The notes: generated by a model not told the origin, from the letters alone. A DNA stretch of 27,081 nucleotides from Mesostigma viride (GCA_009746045.1 RPFO01000598.1:1-27081); one strand, 5' to 3'. Numbered from the stretch's first letter, positions 8,441 through 17,684 are shown. A program made the numbers and translations.

Positions 8441-8861
8441 ATGATTGCAATGAAAGTGCCCCTCCTGGCCTGGATAAAAAACTAAAGAGGCCTGCATTGG
8501 CAGGATCACAACAACTTTGCAAGGACAGCAAAAAGGCAGCACTCACCGCATTCCTGCCGGCGCTGCCCGATGAAGTCCCAAGAGTAGTAGCCATGACAAT
8601 GGACATCTGTGTCCAGGCAGAGAGATGGATTGGGTTGGTGGTGACAGTGTGAAGACTGGGTAAAGACTGTGAAGACTGGCTGTCCAGGGAGGTTGTCTTG
8701 AATGTCTGAAGTGTCTTGGGTGGCCACTTAACATATTCCAGCCGCTTTTGATCTTTGGCGCGCTTTTACCGCCGCTGGCGCCACATAACCGAGGGTGTCC
8801 CGCCCGATTACGCCGTTACGGCCGGGTGGCTGCCTCACCCCTCACTTGTGACACCATTCTG
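8441..8861. other. Non-coding spacer
   Basis: No gene is supported between the minisatellite and the 279-bp duplication. It includes a short GTGAAGACTGG direct repeat near 8650-8680 and a GC-rich stretch at 8757-8830 that partly resembles the downstream duplication. Confidence 0.5.
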
Positions 8862-9419
8862 TCTGCCGGGTACCCAAAGCGACACTCTTTTTCCGCCGCT
8901 GTCGTCATTCGACTGACGGTACGCCGTCCGATTTGGTCTCAAGGCAGGGTAGAAAAATAATAAATCGATTAAAAAATGATCAAATCTCAACTTGCAGATC
9001 CTGATGAAGATTTTGTAAACAAGTGCCAGATATTTGAGAGTTGCAGCAGGGAAGCAAAAGATTCAGGACTTTCGAATTTGGCCGGGCTGGCGCGCTTCCA
9101 GGGAATAACAGCCTGACTGACGAGGGCCCCACTCCTGACATCCGCCGGTTACCCGAAGCGACACCCTTATTCCGCCGCTTTCGTCGTTCGACTGACGGCA
9201 CGCCGTCAGATTTTGCGTTCAGGGCCGGGTAGCAAATCATATATGGCAGACACTCACAAAGATTTTGGCCAGATGTCAGTGGAAAAGTGTCAGATATTTG
9301 TGAGTTACATGAGGGGAGCTCAGCTCACTTCGAACTTGGCCGGACTGGCGCGCTTCCGGGAATAACAGCCGGGCTGACGGGGGCCACTTGGAATTCCGCC
9401 AGGTGCGCGGAATTTATTG
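8862..9419. repeat. 279-bp tandem duplication, diverged
   Basis: Copy A starts at about 8862 and copy B at about 9141. Shared landmarks in order are TACCCRAAGCGACAC, TTCCGCCGCT, TTCGACTGACGG, CAGATATTTG, GGCGCGCTTCC and GGGAATAACAGC. Divergence is moderate with small indels. Fragments of the unit may continue upstream to about 8757. Function unknown. Confidence 0.8.
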
Positions 9420-9704
9420 GGACAAGCGGCCATCATCCGCAACTTCGCCGAGTCTGCGCTCTGAAAAACAAGAACAGCACAAGGGTTTGGCACAGGTAAT
9501 GGGGCAATTGAGGATGCATTTGGATTCTGCAGCCTGTAATAAGTCAGTGTGGCAGGCCTCCAAGGAGGAATCAGTCAAAGAATTCCCTGAATTGTTCAAT
9601 CCTGCTTTCCCTGGATTTTTCACATGCATTGAGAGAGTTGTTTTATCCGTTTTCTGCCGCGTTTCCTCCTTGTGCATGGTGTCTCATGCTGATTCTTTTC
9701 CCAG

Positions 9705-10597
9705 ATGTCACCAGAGCTCCATACTCCTGAGGAAATTCATCAGCAGCAACCAGTGGGGGGGCAGTCCCTCCTGAACTCTGTGGATTGGAGCTTCCTGCTC
9801 TCCTCTTCTCCGCTGGACTCATCCCCCAGCTGGGGTGGCAAGACCACCACCCAGGAGGATTGGGAGAATTTCACACCTCCCTTCATCCTGCAGTGGCTGG
9901 AAAGATACAAGCAGTCCGAGCAGGCCCGGCGTAAAGAGCCCGATACGCCCGGGAGCGCGGCCGAAAGCGAGCAACTGCGGCGAGAATTGGAGCAGGAGCT
10001 GATTTACCTTTTGTCAGAGCCAGAAGATTTCTTCTCTACAGAGACAGATGGGCAATGTGCAGGCAGTTTTTGATGAGACCAACCAGCTGAGTGGGGAGGA
10101 CCAGCAGCTGCTGTGGGAATACTTGCTGGATGGGAGCATCGACATTTCCGACGCCTGCACGGCGAAGTTTGCCAAATTTAAGACCATGCTGGATACAGAG
10201 TCCCCCACAGAGCCCTCTGTCATCCTCAGGAGGTACCACACCCTGTCCAGATACCTGATGGCAGAGGGGCTGTCTCCCCACCACCGCCAGGATATGTTAA
10301 AGGCCAGGGCCAGGGTGGCAAAACGCGTGCCGTCTTCCTTGGGGTTGACATGGACGAGTTGTTTTTGCTGGAGGACGAGAAGGTGGTGAAGGCTGTCACC
10401 CTCGACAGGGAGCAGCGGTTAGGCAGGGAGGCCGAGAAGGCCGCGGTGGCCTTTCGTGCCCAGAGGGCGCGAGAGTACGAGGAGAGGAGAAGAGAGAGAA
10501 GGAGGCCGCCAAGAAGGCGGATAGGGAGGAGAGGGAGGCCAAGAGGCTCAAGAAACTGAACACCCACGATATCAGAAAGTTTTTTGACCGTACTTGA
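9705..10597 (+). pseudogene. Unknown charged protein, three frameshifts
   Basis: Four segments in three frames form one plausible protein: 9705 to about 10045 (MSPELHTPEEIHQQQ... LEQELIYLLSEPEDFFSTE), 10048 to about 10320 (NVQAVFDETNQLSGEDQQLL, VILRRYHTLSRYLMAEGLS), about 10325 to 10500 (TRAVFLGVDMDELFLLEDEK, then Arg/Glu-rich helix), and about 10510-10597 (KEAAKKADREEREAKRLKKL, then NTHDIRKFFDRT, stop). It is mostly helical and charged. I do not recognise a family. TTCTTTTCCCAG just before the ATG resembles a splice acceptor, so an upstream exon is possible. The extreme C-terminus resembles a PCNA-interaction motif (I-x-x-F-F). Confidence 0.5.
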
Positions 10598-10615
10598 TGG
10601 TTTTGTGGAATCGTA

Positions 10616-11056
10616 TTGATTTTGATGTGGCGACTCAGTTTAAAAAATTTCGTACTTATAATTAAAAATTTAATGCGTTCCGGATTGAGTGTGCCATTGG
10701 TAGATGCGCAGGTTATGCACCGCGAACATCCGCGCACTTTTAAAGTGCCTTCGAGGGATAGGTTGTCTTCGATACGACCGGGGGATTTTGTCAAGATATC
10801 TAACACAAAAGAGCGTTTCTGGGTTCGAGTGACGCGCGTGTCTCGCCCACGTCTAGAGGGCACCGTCGACAACAACCTCGTATACACGCAACCTTATGAT
10901 GCTGGTGACACCATAGTGTTTCATGAGGCCAACGTGTATGAAATTCTAAAAGCAAGCAAGCAACGAGTTAAAGCTTGTTTTAAACGTCACGCGCCGGGTT
11001 GCGGAGGCCATCCCAAAAAAGGAGGCCATCAAAATCCTTGTACACCCAAAACTTGA
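10616..11056 (+). CDS. DUF2314-like small beta-domain protein
   Basis: The intact 146-residue frame has a conserved-looking core: HPRTFKVPSRDRLSSIRPGD, FVKISNTKERFWVRVTRV, LEGTVDNNLVYTQPYDAGDT, IVFHEANVYEIL. The pattern (GD.VK, ERFWV.V, G.V.N.LV, GD...F....YEI) is that of the DUF2314 group, a small beta-barrel-like domain of unknown function found in bacteria and some large DNA viruses. A start at 10673 (MRSGLSVPL) is as likely as 10616, because the first 19 residues are hydrophobic and not part of the domain. The tail is basic with Cys/His residues (CFKRHAPGCGGHPKKGGHQN). It follows the preceding broken gene by about 20 bases. Confidence 0.6.
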   Translation: MILMWRLSLKNFVLIIKNLMRSGLSVPLVDAQVMHREHPRTFKVPSRDRLSSIRPGDFVKISNTKERFWVRVTRVSRPRLEGTVDNNLVYTQPYDAGDTIVFHEANVYEILKASKQRVKACFKRHAPGCGGHPKKGGHQNPCTPKT

Positions 11057-11193
11057 CAACATGCTCGAACATCCAAAATATCGAAAGGTTTAAATAGTTT
11101 CTAAAAACTCAAAGACACGAAGACGAGGGAGACAAACACCATCAAAGAACTTGTTAACAGCTACCAAGACCGGTAGGCGCATCACTTTGCGCT

Positions 11194-11200
11194 TATATAA
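11194..11200 (+). promoter_or_regulatory. TATA box
   Basis: TATATAA lies about 50 bases upstream of the ATG at 11247/11253, in otherwise GC-balanced sequence. It is a good TATA candidate for the downstream gene. Confidence 0.45.
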
Positions 11201-11246
11201 AGGGATAACATATCTCCACGATTCAATAACAGCCAGTGACAAGTAC

Positions 11247-12152
11247 ATGACCATGGCGTTCCGGGCGGTTGTTATGTATCTGCGGCCCTCACGCCACGTG
11301 CCGGGGGAGGACCCCTTCGCAAACAAGATACGAGTGACGCCCGATGCAAGATATCGGTAATCGACGTGATCAAGGTCACGATGTTCATGGATCACAACGG
11401 CTCTTTTGTTGCCAATGCGGCTACTCAGGCATCGGGGGCGCTGGTGCGCCTTTACAAGGCATACCCGGAGGTTGAAGCATCCAGCTTCAACTTCAAATTC
11501 CCCGGTAGTGGTCAGCGAGACACCCCGTCACTGATCGACAGGGGATAATAAGGATCGTCCAGCTGCTGCCCGGCAGGCGGGCAGCGTCCTTCCGCGACAC
11601 CCTGGCAAAGCTGTTCGAGCGGTACCTGGACGCGGACCGGTCGCTGGCCGACGAAATATACGCCCGCGCGGATGCCAGGGACTCGCGGCTGAAGGACGAC
11701 CAACGCGTGAAGAGCTGCGAGTCCACCAAAAGCCACATGCAGGCCGTGAAGGAGAGTGGCGCCCCCTCGTTGGCTCGTAACCCGGCCAGGGTGTACGCGC
11801 ACATTAACGAGGTCGAAAAACTACACGGCCACCGGGATGCACACCGCGAGATCCGCGAGCTGCATCAGATGAAGAGGGGCGACTCGACGCGCGACTACCT
11901 CACCGAGAGCGTCTGCGCGGGCATCGACCTGATGAACATACTCAACAGGAACGCGATATCCAGGGGGAGAACCCCTCCGCCAGCATCGACAACATAGGCA
12001 GGGAGCTGTTCCCGGTGTTTGAGCGCCTTAAGATGCACGAGGAAGCTAGCAAACCGCAGCCCAGGTCGTTTGCGCTGGCCAATAAGAACAAAAGAGAAGA
12101 CTACAAGAGGCTGATCGCCGAGACCCAGGCCAGGAAGCGCGTTTGCTCGTGA
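11247..12152 (+). pseudogene. Giant-virus/Polinton-type 'FPGxGQRDTP' protein, three frameshifts
   Basis: The protein is reconstructed across frames. 11247-11335 gives MTMAFRAVVMYL and FANKIRVTPDA. 11336-11548 gives ISVIDVIKVTMFMDHNGSF and FNFKFPGSGQRDTP. 11550 to about 11950 gives RIVQLLPGRRAASFRDTLAK, LFERYLDADRSLADEIYARA, then a charged helix. About 11955-12152 gives GRELFPVFERLKMHEEASKP and ends RKRVCS. The FPG.GQRDTP...LLPG..AA.FR....L..RYL..D.SL.DEI signature belongs to a family I associate with giant viruses and Polinton-like elements, related in architecture to KilA-N/BRO proteins. Its molecular role is not established here. The frameshifts indicate loss of function or sequence errors. 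A TATA box precedes it. Confidence 0.6.
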
Positions 12153-12168
12153 TGTCCATCGCCGAGTT

Positions 12169-12174
12169 AATAAA
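12169..12174 (+). terminator. AATAAA polyadenylation signal
   Basis: AATAAA sits 17 bases after the stop at 12150-12152, between two convergent genes. Confidence 0.55.
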
Positions 12175-12289
12175 GCATTTGTGTTATTGAATGAAAACCC
12201 ATTTATCGTTCTTCACCTGTACACAAAGGAAGTAGGCACCCCCTCCGCGTGCATAGTGAACTCTATCGGGCGCTGGTCGGTAAATATTA

Positions 12290-13305
12290 TCAGGTTGTTG
12301 CGGACGTGATGATCACGGGGCACCGCTTGTCCGGGTCGGCGTCATCCAAAAACTTTTGCTGATTGGGATCCGTCGCCTGCACCACCTTCGAAGAGGCCAG
12401 CACGCCGTTCAGCCCGGTGACGCCCCCGCCCGGGTTGTCCCAGGTCACCTTCCCTATGTCCATGAGGACGGGGCCGGGCTGGGCGGGCGTGTTGTTCGGC
12501 ACCACGATCACCCGGAAGGTGGTCCCGCTCCATTGCGGCAGGATGGCGGGGGGCGAGGGCGAGAACAGGGGGTTGTTGAGGGAGTAATTGGGGTTGGACA
12601 GGTGCTGGTGGTGCGCGATGGACAGCTCGAGTATGGCGGGGACGTGGGCCTGCACCACGAGGGGCAGCCACATGTACATCTGAACCACGTATTTGTTGTT
12701 CAGTGGGAATGCGGAGGGGACCAGGAGCAGGAGCTTGCGAGGGAAGTGCCCCCCCGCTCGGTAGGTGACGGTGAGCTTGCGCTGAGCCACACCGCTCGCG
12801 TCGAAGGTCCAGTCGCCGTAGTCCTGCGTCCCCGCGCTCGCGGCCATCTGTCTCACGGTCGCGCGCAGGCCGGCCAGGAGCGCCTCCTTCTCCGCGAGCC
12901 GCCACTCGTAGGAGGGGGCAGTTGCGAGTCCTTCGCGAAGGGCGCCAGCTCTCCGGCGCGGTCGCTGAAGGTCCAGCTCTGGGTGCTGTCGAGCGGCAGG
13001 TCGTCGTCGCTGTACTCGGCTATCTTCATGTACGTGGGGCGGTAGTCCTCCCCGTCATAGTACTTGGGCAGCTGCCTGTACTCGGGCGCGATGGAGCCCA
13101 GGGCCTCGTACGCCCCGGTGACGGGGTTGAGGATCTGGAACTCGAGGATGTTGTGGCCCATCTCGCTCACGGTGGACACGAACTTGAAGAACCGGCCCAT
13201 CTCGAAGGGGTTGAGACGGGTGAGCATGTTGGAATCGTTGAGCAGGATGCCCTTCTGGACGTACCCGTTGTCGGCTCGCAGGGAGTCCTGCTTCTTTGAG
13301 GCCAT
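12290..13305 (-). pseudogene. Unknown virus-like protein, possibly structural, one frameshift
   Basis: On the minus strand from ATG 13305 (MASKKQDSLRADNGYVQKG) to the stop at 12290 this gives roughly 335 residues. Landmarks are LNPFEMGRFFKFVSTVSEMG, YRQLPKYYDGEDYRPTYMK and TQSWTFSDRAGELAPF. After a frame change near 12915 come YEWRLAEKEALLAGLRATV, WTFDASGVAQRKLTVTYRAG, FPRKLLLLVPSAFPLNNKYV and WSGTTFRVIVVPNN. The second half looks beta-rich. The frame change lies at a run of five G (12914-12918), consistent with a one-base indel. I do not recognise the family. Size, beta-rich character and position next to another short gene would suit a minor virion protein, but this is inference only. Confidence 0.5.
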
Positions 13306-13353
13306 GGACGCGCATATACTTCCGCACACATTAGAAATGCTGGCCGATTTACA

Positions 13354-14154
13354 TCATCTCTTCTTCAACCATCCCAGCATCTTGTCCTCCGCCGTCGGAT
13401 AACCGGCACTCGGTGCTGGGTATCCAGAAATCAGGGGGCGATAACCAGCGCTCGAGAGAGGGGTTTCGGGGGTGGAGGCTATACCGGGTCGCGGGGAGGG
13501 GCGAGGCCCGCGATGTCCGGCCCTGTCCATCGAGGCGTTCAGATTTGTCAACAATCGGTTTCCGGCACGCCTTGACGCCTTAACATTCTCGTTGACGATA
13601 TCGAATTGGGCCCTGTCCCTGTTATCCATGTCCGAGATCAACTTGAGCGCTCGATTAAGAGTCGTCCTTTCCCATCGATCCACGGGACCGTCCAGAGCGG
13701 CTCTCAGTTCATCACGCGTTTTGGAGTTTTTTTCAATCGAATCCGCGAGTGCGGCTTGCTGTTTCTTATTTTTTGCGAGACGGCGATCCGATGATGCAAG
13801 CAAGGCTTCATTGGATGCCACATTATTGTTTCTGTTTGTCAAACCAAATTTGGGTTTGTCGCGATCTGGTAAATGACTGGCAATCCGCGCCAAGACCTCT
13901 TGGTTACCATCAATATCCCCCCTGTCAAACGTAGTTGGGATGATCAGCAGGTCCTGAGCAATGGGCTCCTTAGAATCAGGCCCCTCCACTGCAACACCCT
14001 TCACAGCCCTTACAGCCACACTAAGTCCCTGGGAGTAGCGATATCTCTGGAGGGGTAAACTACCCTGCCCTTCTAGTGCCAATTCCTCAGAGGTTATCGT
14101 CACCCCCGGCTGCATGGCATAAGAAATTCTGCCCCAGTATGGCTGGACCCTCAT
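13354..14154 (-). CDS. Fusion frame: retroelement protease tail joined to virus-like helical protein
   Basis: One open frame of 266 residues covers two unrelated parts. The first about 70 residues (GVTITSEELALEGQGSLPLQ, RAVKGVAVEGPDSKEPIAQD) continue the degraded retroelement protease after a frame change. From roughly LLIIPTTFDRGDIDGNQEVL onward it is a virus-like protein: an Asn/Lys-rich helical region (LTNRNNNVASNEALLASSD, RRLAKNKKQQAALADSIEKN, RALKLISDMDNRDRAQFD), then a Pro-rich tail with AGYRP/AGYP repeats ending EDKMLGWLKKR. The stop at 13354 lies about 50 bases before the next minus-strand start at 13305, so the two viral genes are tightly spaced. The insertion presumably removed this gene's own N-terminus. 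Function unknown. Confidence 0.5.
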   Translation of the reverse strand: MRVQPYWGRISYAMQPGVTITSEELALEGQGSLPLQRYRYSQGLSVAVRAVKGVAVEGPDSKEPIAQDLLIIPTTFDRGDIDGNQEVLARIASHLPDRDKPKFGLTNRNNNVASNEALLASSDRRLAKNKKQQAALADSIEKNSKTRDELRAALDGPVDRWERTTLNRALKLISDMDNRDRAQFDIVNENVKASRRAGNRLLTNLNASMDRAGHRGPRPSPRPGIASTPETPLSSAGYRPLISGYPAPSAGYPTAEDKMLGWLKKR

Positions 14155-14443
14155 AGCCCTCTACCACACAGAACACAGTGGGCACTCCCAGATTAGGCAC
14201 ACTCACCTCCCCCAGAACTTTCATGGACACATTCCTCGAGAAATCAGACACGGCTGGGCAACCGGCTACAGACATCTGCAACCCTGCAGCATCCTCAGCC
14301 CTCAGAATGGACACCTGCGAGTTGGTATCCACCTCTAATGTTGCTGCCCAGCATGACCCCCACCCCGTGAGCTTAGATACCTTGGGATCACGCTTGCCGC
14401 TCATCAATGCCCGGATGACGTCCGCCATGAGGAGCCCCTTCAA
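14087..14443 (-). pseudogene. Retropepsin-like aspartic protease
   Basis: The segment ATLEVDTNSQVSIL carries the catalytic Asp39 of a retropepsin, with DTN in place of the usual DTG/DSG. The closing flap-side motif is AILGQNFL near residues 100-107, matching the I-L-G-x-[DN]-[FW]-L motif. The spacing of about 62 residues fits a retropepsin monomer. The family cleaves element polyproteins. The variant DTN and the surrounding frameshifts suggest it is dead. It lies downstream of the integrase, not upstream as in Copia or Gypsy elements. Confidence 0.65.
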
Positions 14444-14823
14444 TGGGCTTTGGTCCAGCCCTGGCCCCCTACTGGCCTTGTGACAGTTGCTGCAGCAGAT
14501 TCCAGCTCACCCTCGTCCATCCAGGACAGACCATCATCCAAGCATGGAGGGTTAGCATCTACTGCCTGGCTCTCCTCCTGAGCCTCAACCTCCAAGGGAG
14601 GCTCAGGGCCGTCTAATGGCCAGATTGCACTTGGCCTTTTCTCTTGGTTGTGAGCCCAGGACAACCTGTACACGCGCCTAGGATCCTTGTCCAAGGCTAC
14701 CCGACAAGAATGGTTGGCCTCATCCAACTGGGTTACCAGCCCATCCTGCCACTTGCCACGCTTGCCTGGTATTGATGGCTCCTTCCACATCCTGACCCCC
14801 ATTCCCACAAGGGGCCTCAGCAT
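14440..14823 (-). pseudogene. Integrase C-terminal region
   Basis: Residues GVRMWKEPSIPGKRGKWQDG, LVTQLDEANHSCRVALDKD and RRVYRLSW look like the small beta-barrel that follows retroviral-type integrase cores. An acidic linker follows (PPLEVEAQEESQAVDANPP). The segment continues the integrase after a frameshift and leads, after another frame change near 14445, into the protease. Confidence 0.5.
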
Positions 14824-15451
14824 TTTTCCAGCCCTTGTCCTTGCGCCTCAGCCGAGCATACACTCTATCTGCCTTTCTCAGGCAGGCACCCACTACCTCT
14901 GGGGACAACAACCCAAAGTGCGCTGCTAAGGGAGAGACTGCCACACCATCATAGTAATAGTTTACCCTGTGGTTAAGCTGTTCCTCAATCCCCTTGCACC
15001 AGGCTGCCTTTTGCAAAGCAGATGCTACCACTGGCACAGACTTTGCTGCTAGCACCACTGTCTTTACCTCACGGATAGATCTCTCTACAGCCCCCTGCTG
15101 CCCATGACTCTCTCTAGGGACCACTACCAGCTTACACGGAAGCTGATCAGCATGCTTTCTCAAGCAGTCAAAGTGCAAGTCAGCTTGCACCAAGGTGTAC
15201 ACCCCAAAGCATGGCAACAAAGACTGGAGACCCAACAACAAGTGATGCTCATCCATGCCAGGCAGGATGGTCAACAGCCAATACCGGCTGAACCTATCCA
15301 CCCCCACCAACAGATGCAAACCACGCATGTGCTGTATATCTACTTGGATATCACCCCGCTCTCGAGCAGGCTCTCTAGCGTGGGACCGTGGTGGGTGAAT
15401 CTGATTCTCCTGACAGACACAATTCTCAGCAGCCGCAGTGCAGGACTCCAA
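14720..15451 (-). pseudogene. Retroelement integrase (DDE core)
   Basis: The frame starts in a Cys-containing segment (CTAAAENCVCQ), possibly the end of a zinc-binding N-terminal domain, then GDIQVDIQHMRGLHLLVGVD and RFSRYWLLTIL. Candidate catalytic residues are Asp38, Asp91 (LVQADLHFDC) and Glu123 (GQQGAVERSI). The Asp-Glu spacing of 31 is shorter than the usual 35. HRVNYYYDGVAVSPLAAHFG resembles the region after the core where integrases recognise element ends. The frame is lost after KDKGWKN near 14830 and continues in the next frame. It would have inserted cDNA into host DNA; the copy is broken. Confidence 0.7.
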
Positions 15452-15512
15452 CAGAGGCTGCTTACCTAGCTTTCAAGCAATTTGCTAGAATTATAGCTAG
15501 TTCTGCCACAAA

Positions 15513-15565
15513 CTCGGTCCGTTTAATAGGACTGAGAAAAACTCAGTCCACTAAAACGGACCGAG
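15513..15565. repeat. 24-bp-arm inverted repeat (hairpin)
   Basis: Arms 15513-15536 and 15542-15565 pair across an AAAAA loop with about three mismatches near the middle. Outer words are CTCGGTCCGTTT and AAACGGACCGAG. It lies exactly between the minus-strand integrase fragment and the plus-strand Copia element. Confidence 0.85.
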
Positions 15566-15699
15566 TACGGTTTAAGGGTTAACACCCAGTGAGGACATGG
15601 GCTCTCCAATAAGGCAGTATTTGCATGGGTGCTACCTGAGTCTCTTGGAGCATAAAAGGGAAAGGCTAGCCAAGGCGGGCGCCATAAGAACGGGCGCCT

Positions 15700-17684
15700 G
15701 TGATAACTGTGAAAGATCAGGAACTCACAATAATACGTTCTTGGCATCCTTTAATCCCAGCCATCGACTACACTCCTATGCTGAATGTGTGCTCCAAGAT
15801 GGTGCTGAAATTCGATGGCACAAGCCTACGTGGCTGGGAGGAGACCAAGACATCTCTTGAGGGTTTCTGTTCCTTCTATGAGGTTAAGGACGTCCTGCTG
15901 GGCACCAGGCAGGACCGCAAGGCTGACCAAGCTGTTGGCCTTGTCATCTCAGCTGCACTTGCGGGAGAAGCGAGGCGCATCCTATCGCTCGTGCCAGACC
16001 AATCTGGCAGCAAGCTCTACAAGACGCTGAGGGAGGTCTACGAGCAACAAAAGCTCACCAAGAGTCACCGCATGGACCTCAGGATTCAGCTTCACCGGCT
16101 GCAAATGAAGCCTGGGGAGACGATGGAGCAGTATATCCTACGTGGATTGCTGCTGCTGGCGGACTACCGTGCGGTGGGAGGCGTCATGAGCGACCAAGAT
16201 TTTGCGGCTATTCTCAAGAGCGGCCTGCCTGACCGATATCGCCCTGCCCTGATTTCAGCGCACTTCAAAGAGGAGGACAGCTTGGAGGAGGTCAAGGCTG
16301 CGCTGCTGGAGGCGGAGGACATGCTGCTGGGAGGACGGCCTTCTCAAGCCACCAAGGAGGAGCCAGCCCAAGGTCAAGCTTTCCACACTGCCAACAAGGG
16401 TGGTGAGAGGAAGCACTGCGCCTACTGCAACAGGGTTGGGCATGCGGAGACCCAGTGCTGGCAAAAGAACTCCCAGCTCAAGCCACGAATCAAGGACGGC
16501 GGGGCAACCAGCGCAGGAGGGGCAACCAAGCGACCAAGAAGGAGACCTCACCTGGCGGAAGCGTGGCCAACAACACCCAGGAGGCCGCGGAGCTGCCGGA
16601 GGGCTTCGTCTTCACCACCATCGCCGAGTCGGCGCCGTCGCAGGAGGCTGCTGCACTTACGCAGTATAGCCCCAAGCCCCCTGCCTGGGTTCTGGACTCC
16701 GCTGCAAGCAGCCACATGTCCCCATGCCGCACTGACTTTGTGTCCCTCACCCCCACCACTAGGAAAATCGTCGGATCAGGAGGACGTCTTCGCGCGACGG
16801 GAGTGGGCACGATTCGGCTCAAACTGCCCAAACAGCATGTGCACCTGAATGGTGCGCTCTTCGTGCCCGGCTTGAGCGCCCGACTGCTATCAGCTGGGCA
16901 GCTCGCCAAGGACGGCCACAAAGTCGACCTCACCGAGCAGACAGTGGTGCTGGACAACGAGACGCACAAGATTGCGCTGCAGAACAACATCTACGTGTTA
17001 CCTGCGGAGCGCGACGAGGCGGCAATGGCTGCCACGGCCATCGAGCGGCCGGCGAGCCTGCTCTGGCACTGGCGTCTTGGGCATGCTGGCGAAGATCGGA
17101 TCAAGAGGCTGGCCGCCATTCTGGAGTCTAACCTTTTTTCGAGGCGCCTGTCATCGCCTGGCTGCCCATCCTGCCCTGCTGGCTTCATCAAGAGGCGCTC
17201 ATTTTCGCCTGGACAGCTCCGATCGACTGTTCCCCGAGCCAAGCTTCACAGCGACATTCTCGGGCCGATGCAGCCAGCAATTGGAGGCGCCCGCTACATG
17301 CTCGGCTATACCGACGATGCTACCCGCTGGCGATGGTGCTTTCCGCTTCGACACAAGGACGAGGCTGTTGACGCCTTACAACAGCTGCTCGCGCGCGAAA
17401 TTCGCCCCTTCTACAACGGTTCGATTCTTCTCCGGACCGACGACGACGCAGTCTTCACTGGGCAGGCGTGGCGGGCCGTCTGCGCTGAACACCGAGTGCA
17501 CCAGGAGTTCTCCAGCCCCTACACTCCTGAGCAGAACGGAGTGGCGGAGCGGCTGTGGGGTCTGGCCATGGGCATGACACTGGCAATGCTCACGCATGCC
17601 GGTTTGCCCAAGGGATTCTGGGCATTAGCCTTCAATTGCGCGGTTTATATACTTAACCGCCTGCCGTCTAGCTCGAATCCTGGA
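15700..17684 (+). mobile_element. Ty1/Copia retrotransposon, 3'-truncated
   Basis: The gag (UBN2 type), protease and integrase occur in Copia order on the plus strand. The coding ends inside the integrase C-terminal region at about 17684, where Ty3/Gypsy sequence in opposite orientation begins. Reverse transcriptase, RNase H and 3' LTR are missing. A 5' LTR should lie within roughly 15566-15778 (CATAAAAGGG near 15650 could be its TATA), but with no second copy it cannot be delimited. Confidence 0.8.
15779..16500 (+). CDS. Copia gag (UBN2 family) with zinc knuckle
   Basis: From MLNVCSKMVLKFDGTSLRGW the sequence follows the Copia gag pattern: FDGT..RGWEET, then RILSLVPDQSGSKLYKTLRE, VYEQQKLTKSHRMDLRIQL, HRLQMKPGETMEQYI and ILKSGLPDRYRPAL. 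The C-terminal zinc knuckle CAYCNRVGHAETQC (C-x2-C-x4-H-x4-C) binds element RNA. The frame stays open upstream to 15700, but the domain begins near 15779. Meaningful coding ends around KPRIKDGG near 16500; beyond that the protein continues in the next frame, so a single-base deletion has split gag from pol. Confidence 0.85.

Larger units (their letters stand above)
13945..15451 (-). mobile_element. Degraded LTR-type retroelement fragment, order integrase then protease
   Basis: Minus-strand coding runs integrase core, integrase C-terminal region, then aspartic protease, with frameshifts between. No gag, reverse transcriptase or LTR is visible, so the fragment is truncated on both sides. The left edge (about 13945) is approximate: it is where the reading changes to virus-like sequence in the shared open frame. 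The fragment lies within or beside a viral gene, suggesting insertion after the virus had integrated. Confidence 0.65.

Noticed and set aside
7497-8606. Minus-strand frames encoding repeated FLEPFQHPLYFPGCFIRLPPP-type peptides
   Set aside because: Direct translations of the 121-bp minisatellite; the frame changes from unit to unit and there is no domain.
12356-13045. Plus-strand frame of 229 residues
   Set aside because: Gly/Val/Arg-rich shadow of the minus-strand virus-like gene in GC-rich sequence.
1361-13945. Assignment to a specific giant-virus family
   Set aside because: No capsid, polymerase, packaging ATPase or late-transcription-factor gene is visible, so the accessory genes alone cannot fix the family.
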